A stretch of 64,000 bases of DNA from NCBI GenBank assembly GCA_945901085.1, contig CAMDJV010000001.1, positions 1 to 64,000 of the forward strand. Direction: 5' to 3'. The translations under genes and the position numbers were made by a program. Origin of the DNA: Rhodovarius crocodyli (lineage in GTDB: Bacteria > Pseudomonadota > Alphaproteobacteria > Acetobacterales > Acetobacteraceae). Below, piece by piece: positions 61,408 to 64,000 of this stretch (position 1 is the first letter of the stretch; every line of letters starts with the position of its first letter). Below the pieces are notes generated by a model, which worked only from the letters and a program-made list of their open reading frames with translations, did not search any database and was not told the DNA's origin.

Positions 61408-62457
61408 ATGCCCATGACCCCGCTCGACCATGCCCTGTTCCGCCGCATGCCCAAGATCGCGCTGCATGATCACCTGCTGGGCACCATCGGCTGCGCCACC
61501 TTCCAGGCCCTGGCCCGGGCGCGGGGCGCGGCGATCACCGATGACGAGATCGCCGATCTCTATGACCCGGCGAAGAAACTTGGCGCCATGCGGGTGCTGC
61601 GGGTGCTGGAAACGCAGGTGCTGCGCGAGCCTGCGGATTTCCATCGCATCACCTATGAATACCTCGCCGGCCACGCCGCCCAGGGCGTGCGCCATGCCGA
61701 AATTTTCTGGAACCCCACCCCCAGCGTGGCCGATGCCGCAGCCTATGCCAGGCTGCTTTCCGGCATAACCGCGGCCATGGCGGATGCCCAGGCCGATCAC
61801 GCCATCACCGCCCTGGTGCTCCCCTCCATCGACCGCGAGGCCCCACCAGAGGCAGCACTCGCCATGGTGGAATGGATGATCGCCCGCCCCGACCCCAGGG
61901 CGATTGGCATCGGCATCGACTACAATGAGAATAAGGGACCGCCCGAATTATTCACCGCCGCCTATGCCCTGGCCGGCCGGCATGGCCTCAAGCGTACCGC
62001 CCATGCGGGCGAATTCGGCTGCCCCGCCGCGCATATCCGCACCGCCCTGCGCGACCTGGCGGTGGAGCGGCTGGACCATTGTTACACCGCGCTCGAAGAG
62101 CCCGATCTTTGCCGGGAAATCGCCGATCGCGGCGTGGTCATCACCGTGGTGCCCACCAACACCTATTATCGCCGCACCCTGCCCCCGGAGCGCTGGGCCG
62201 AGGACCACCCCATCCGCCGCATGCCAGCAGCGGGCCTGGCCATTCACCCCAATACCGATGACCCGCCAATCCACCATATCGACCCGGAAGGCTGCTGGGC
62301 GATGATGCATGAGGCTTTTGGCTTCGGTGCCGCCGATATCCGGCAATTCATGCTCAACGGCATCGAGGGCGCCTTTGTCGATGCAGGCACGAAGGCTGCC
62401 TGGCGGAAGCTATTCACCGCCGAATTCGACGCCCTGCTGCAGGAGAAAACCCCATGA
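61408..62457 (+). CDS. adenosine-deaminase-like amidohydrolase
   Basis: A 349-residue metal-dependent deaminase of the adenosine/adenine/AMP deaminase family. Zinc ligands are seen in [13 protein letters not shown] (HxH), HAGEFGC (His, and the proton-shuttle Glu) and [11 protein letters not shown] (Asp pair). The usual GHG loop is LDHCY, and the PTSN strand end is PTNTYY; these differences make adenosine an uncertain substrate. Divergent from serC across 81 bp. The next gene, a Bug protein, overlaps its stop by ATGA, so the pair may import and deaminate a purine-like or other amine compound. Confidence 0.82.
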   Translation: MPMTPLDHALFRRMPKIALHDHLLGTIGCATFQALARARGAAITDDEIADLYDPAKKLGAMRVLRVLETQVLREPADFHRITYEYLAGHAAQGVRHAEIFWNPTPSVADAAAYARLLSGITAAMADAQADHAITALVLPSIDREAPPEAALAMVEWMIARPDPRAIGIGIDYNENKGPPELFTAAYALAGRHGLKRTAHAGEFGCPAAHIRTALRDLAVERLDHCYTALEEPDLCREIADRGVVITVVPTNTYYRRTLPPERWAEDHPIRRMPAAGLAIHPNTDDPPIHHIDPEGCWAMMHEAFGFGAADIRQFMLNGIEGAFVDAGTKAAWRKLFTAEFDALLQEKTP

Positions 62458-63416
62458 TCCACCGCCGCACCCTGCCCCTTCTGGCCCTGCCCAGCCTCGC
62501 CCAGGCACAGGCCTGGCCCAGCCGGCCGATAACCCTGGTGGTGCCCTTCGCCGCCGGCGGCAATGTCGATGCGGTGACGCGCCTGCTCGCCCCCGAACTC
62601 TCCCGCCGGCTGGGCCAGAATGTGGTGGTGGACAATGCGCCGGGCGCCGGCGGCACCATCGCCACCGAACGCGTGGCCCGCGCCGCCCCCGATGGGAATA
62701 CGCTGCTGGTCGCGGTGGAGAGCACCCTGGCCATCGCCCCCTTCGTCACCCCCTCCGCCGTGCGATATGACCCGGTGGCCGATTTCGCCCCGGTGGCCAT
62801 GCTGGCCACGCTGCCGCTCGCGCTGGTGGGCCGGCCGGACCTGCCGGCGGCGGATCTGCCGGCCCTTATCGCCCTGGCGCGGGCGAGCAGCGCGGGGCTG
62901 ACCTATGCCACCTCAGGCACCGGCACCTCACTGCATCTGCTGGGCGAGATCATCGCAGCGCGCACCGGCGCGCGGCTGGAACATGTGCCCTATCGCATCA
63001 CCAGCCAAATCCCGACCGACCTGATGGGCGGGCGGCTTGATCTTGCCATCCTCGCCCTCACCGTGGCCGCACCCCTGGTGCGCGAGGGGCGGATCAAGGG
63101 CTTTGCCGTCAGCGCCGCAAACCCCCATCCCGCCATGCCCGCCGTGCCGCCATTGGCCAGCCTGCCCGCCATGGCTGGCTTCGAGATGGCGGTCTGGCAG
63201 GGCATTTTCGCCCCCGCGCACACCGATGCGGCCATTGTCGAGCGACTGGCCGCCGAGATTCAAATGGCGATGGAGGAGCCCGAAACCCAGCGCCGCCTGG
63301 CCGGCATTGGCATGACCGGTTCGCAGCTCTCCCTTGCGGCGCTGGGCCGGCTGCTGCGCGCGGAAATGACCCGATACGAGGCGGTGGTGCGGGCTGCGAA
63401 TATCCGGCTGGATTGA
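62454..63416 (+). CDS. Bug/TctC-type periplasmic solute-binding protein
   Basis: A 320-residue receptor with a short signal peptide ([20 protein letters not shown]) and mature start WPSRPITLVVPFAAGGNVDA. VVVDNAPGAGGTIATE and HVPYRITSQIPTDL match the family. It overlaps the deaminase-like gene (ATGA), which makes a functional link more likely than for the other two Bug genes here. Its ligand is unknown. Confidence 0.9.
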   Translation: MIHRRTLPLLALPSLAQAQAWPSRPITLVVPFAAGGNVDAVTRLLAPELSRRLGQNVVVDNAPGAGGTIATERVARAAPDGNTLLVAVESTLAIAPFVTPSAVRYDPVADFAPVAMLATLPLALVGRPDLPAADLPALIALARASSAGLTYATSGTGTSLHLLGEIIAARTGARLEHVPYRITSQIPTDLMGGRLDLAILALTVAAPLVREGRIKGFAVSAANPHPAMPAVPPLASLPAMAGFEMAVWQGIFAPAHTDAAIVERLAAEIQMAMEEPETQRRLAGIGMTGSQLSLAALGRLLRAEMTRYEAVVRAANIRLD

Positions 63417-63572
63417 TGCCCAGACCAACTGCCCTCAACAGACCGCGGAGAAACGCTGATGGCGGAGGGGAAGAGCGAAAGAACTTTGCCCTCTCCCACC
63501 AGCATCGACATATCTATCGACAATTTTCGCAGACCTTTGAATAATTTGTTATATCAATAACTAAACGAAGGT

Positions 63573-63593
63573 GCAGGAAACTAAGTTTCCTGC
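63573..63593. repeat. perfect 10-bp palindrome
   Basis: GCAGGAAACT-A-AGTTTCCTGC. It stands beside a second hairpin; the pair look like a dispersed terminator-like element. Confidence 0.5.
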
Positions 63594-63601
63594 TGGGGTG
63601 C

Positions 63602-63622
63602 TCGAGGGGCAAAGCCCCTCGA
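63602..63622 (+). terminator. hairpin TCGAGGGGC-AAA-GCCCCTCGA
   Basis: A perfect 9-bp stem with an AAA loop, about 185 bp after the Bug gene stop. It is a candidate terminator without a T tract. Confidence 0.45.
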
Positions 63623-63753
63623 CCTTAACTCGGCTCAATATTTATTTTTCCAAAAACCATTACGCCGCACAATCCTGCCATCGCTGAGACGATGACGTGA
63701 CCTTTGAGGCAAATCCCCCTCAACGCCTCATCCGCGAATTTTTGCCGCGGCCC

Positions 63754-63769
63754 TTAACCCCCCGTTAAC
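63754..63769 (+). promoter_or_regulatory. CtrA-type box TTAA-N7-TTAAC
   Basis: TTAA at 63754-63757, seven C/G bases, then TTAAC at 63765-63769: the full consensus of the alphaproteobacterial cell-cycle and motility regulator CtrA. It is 37 bp before ATG 63806. The match is exact; function is inferred. Confidence 0.5.
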
Positions 63770-63805
63770 CGCCCTGTGCAAAAAACGCGACAGGAGGCTT
63801 TCGCA

Positions 63806-64000
63806 ATGTTGCACAGCGTGGCGCGAAATGCCGCAATGCCCATAACACCGCCCTCACCGCGCGGCGGCTGCCATGATGCACCACCCCCAGGCCAGAAGGA
63901 GCCAGGGCGCGTCTCGCCAGCAGACATGGCGGCGGAGGCGAATTTCGCCAATCCGCTCGGGGCCGCCCAGGCCACCATGGCCAAGATCAACGCCGCCCAG
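63806..64000 (+). CDS. start of an unidentified protein (partial)
   Basis: ATG 63806 has AGGAGG eight bases upstream, and 65 codons stay open to the window edge. The start, MLHSVARNAAMPITPPSPRG, is followed by a Pro/Gly-rich linker and then PADMAAEANFANPLGAAQAT and MAKINAAQ, an alanine-rich helix-prone stretch. No family was recognised. The CtrA-type box just upstream makes a motility, pilus or cell-cycle gene plausible. Confidence 0.6.
   Translation, partial: MLHSVARNAAMPITPPSPRGGCHDAPPPGQKEPGRVSPADMAAEANFANPLGAAQATMAKINAAQ

Larger units (their letters stand above)
63417..63805. other. 389-bp intergenic region with hairpins and a CtrA-type box
   Basis: No gene was recognised. An AT-rich stretch around 63535-63565 stands out. 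Two hairpins follow at 63573 and 63602, then the promoter region of the partial gene with a TTAA-N7-TTAAC box. Confidence 0.6.

Noticed and set aside
1-64000. CRISPR array, rRNA or tRNA genes
   Set aside because: No regularly spaced identical repeats and no tRNA- or rRNA-like stretches were noticed by eye; a dedicated scan was not possible.

Overview
The window looks like a chromosomal segment of a GC-rich alphaproteobacterium, most likely of the family Acetobacteraceae (Roseomonas-like). The support is indirect: strongly GC-biased third codon positions, three Bug/TctC-type solute-binding proteins, a C30-carotenoid operon fed by the squalene (HpnCDE) route, an alphaproteobacterial housekeeping set (guaA, icd, pdxA-pdxJ, serC), and a CtrA-type box (TTAA-N7-TTAAC) near the right edge. 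No rRNA, tRNA or CRISPR array was recognised.

Layout. 1-740: the start of a tyrosine-recombinase gene directly downstream of guaA, cut at about 147/148 by the end of an IS21-like element; this is probably the edge of a genomic island integrated at the 3' end of guaA. 744-5007: guaA, a gentisate 1,2-dioxygenase and icd. 5028-9092: a large secreted ExeM/NucH-type nuclease. 9139-11364: a DUF599 membrane protein, a convergent SbtA/SbtB-type bicarbonate transporter pair, and an 80-bp tandem repeat. 11365-13493: a small unknown gene and pdxA-pdxJ. 13609-22808: a tightly overlapping seven-gene minus-strand operon for a glycosylated, acylated C30 carotenoid acid, including a natural HpnC-HpnD fusion. 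22912-36119: an acyl-CoA dehydrogenase, a one-cysteine Asp/Glu-racemase-like enzyme with a TetR regulator, a sugar or polyol catabolic operon (Gfo/Idh/MocA, DUF993, TIM-barrel isomerase, Bug protein), then GST, VOC, FkbM, creatininase and a Na/Pi cotransporter flanked by palindromic repeats. 36131-41434: a CoA-transferase and hydrolase group, a Pht5-like binding protein, a broken molybdenum-hydroxylase fragment, a Bug protein and a hydrolase. 41468-50255: polysaccharide genes (GtrB-like glycosyltransferase, membrane protein, ExoY-type initiator, Wzx flippase and four glycosyltransferases). 50256-51545: a scar with a serine-recombinase remnant, an AT-rich patch and a truncated beta-propeller gene. 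51545-59841: a PhnCDE-type transporter and a 1404-residue secreted 5'-nucleotidase. 60178-64000: serC, an adenosine-deaminase-like gene, a third Bug protein, a long hairpin-rich gap and the start of an unidentified gene.

Two themes tie the window together. First, phosphate acquisition: a secreted nuclease, a secreted 5'-nucleotidase, an ABC transporter and a Na/Pi symporter are all here. The two secreted enzymes, about 50 kb apart, end in the same roughly 110-residue tail, and heptamer repeats spaced like Pho boxes lie upstream of both and of phnD. Second, a C30 carotenoid pathway in which both squalene-forming steps are fused in one polypeptide. The window also holds several decayed pieces (IS-interrupted integrase, recombinase remnant, truncated propeller, molybdenum-enzyme tail with an in-frame TAG), which mark past insertions and deletions.
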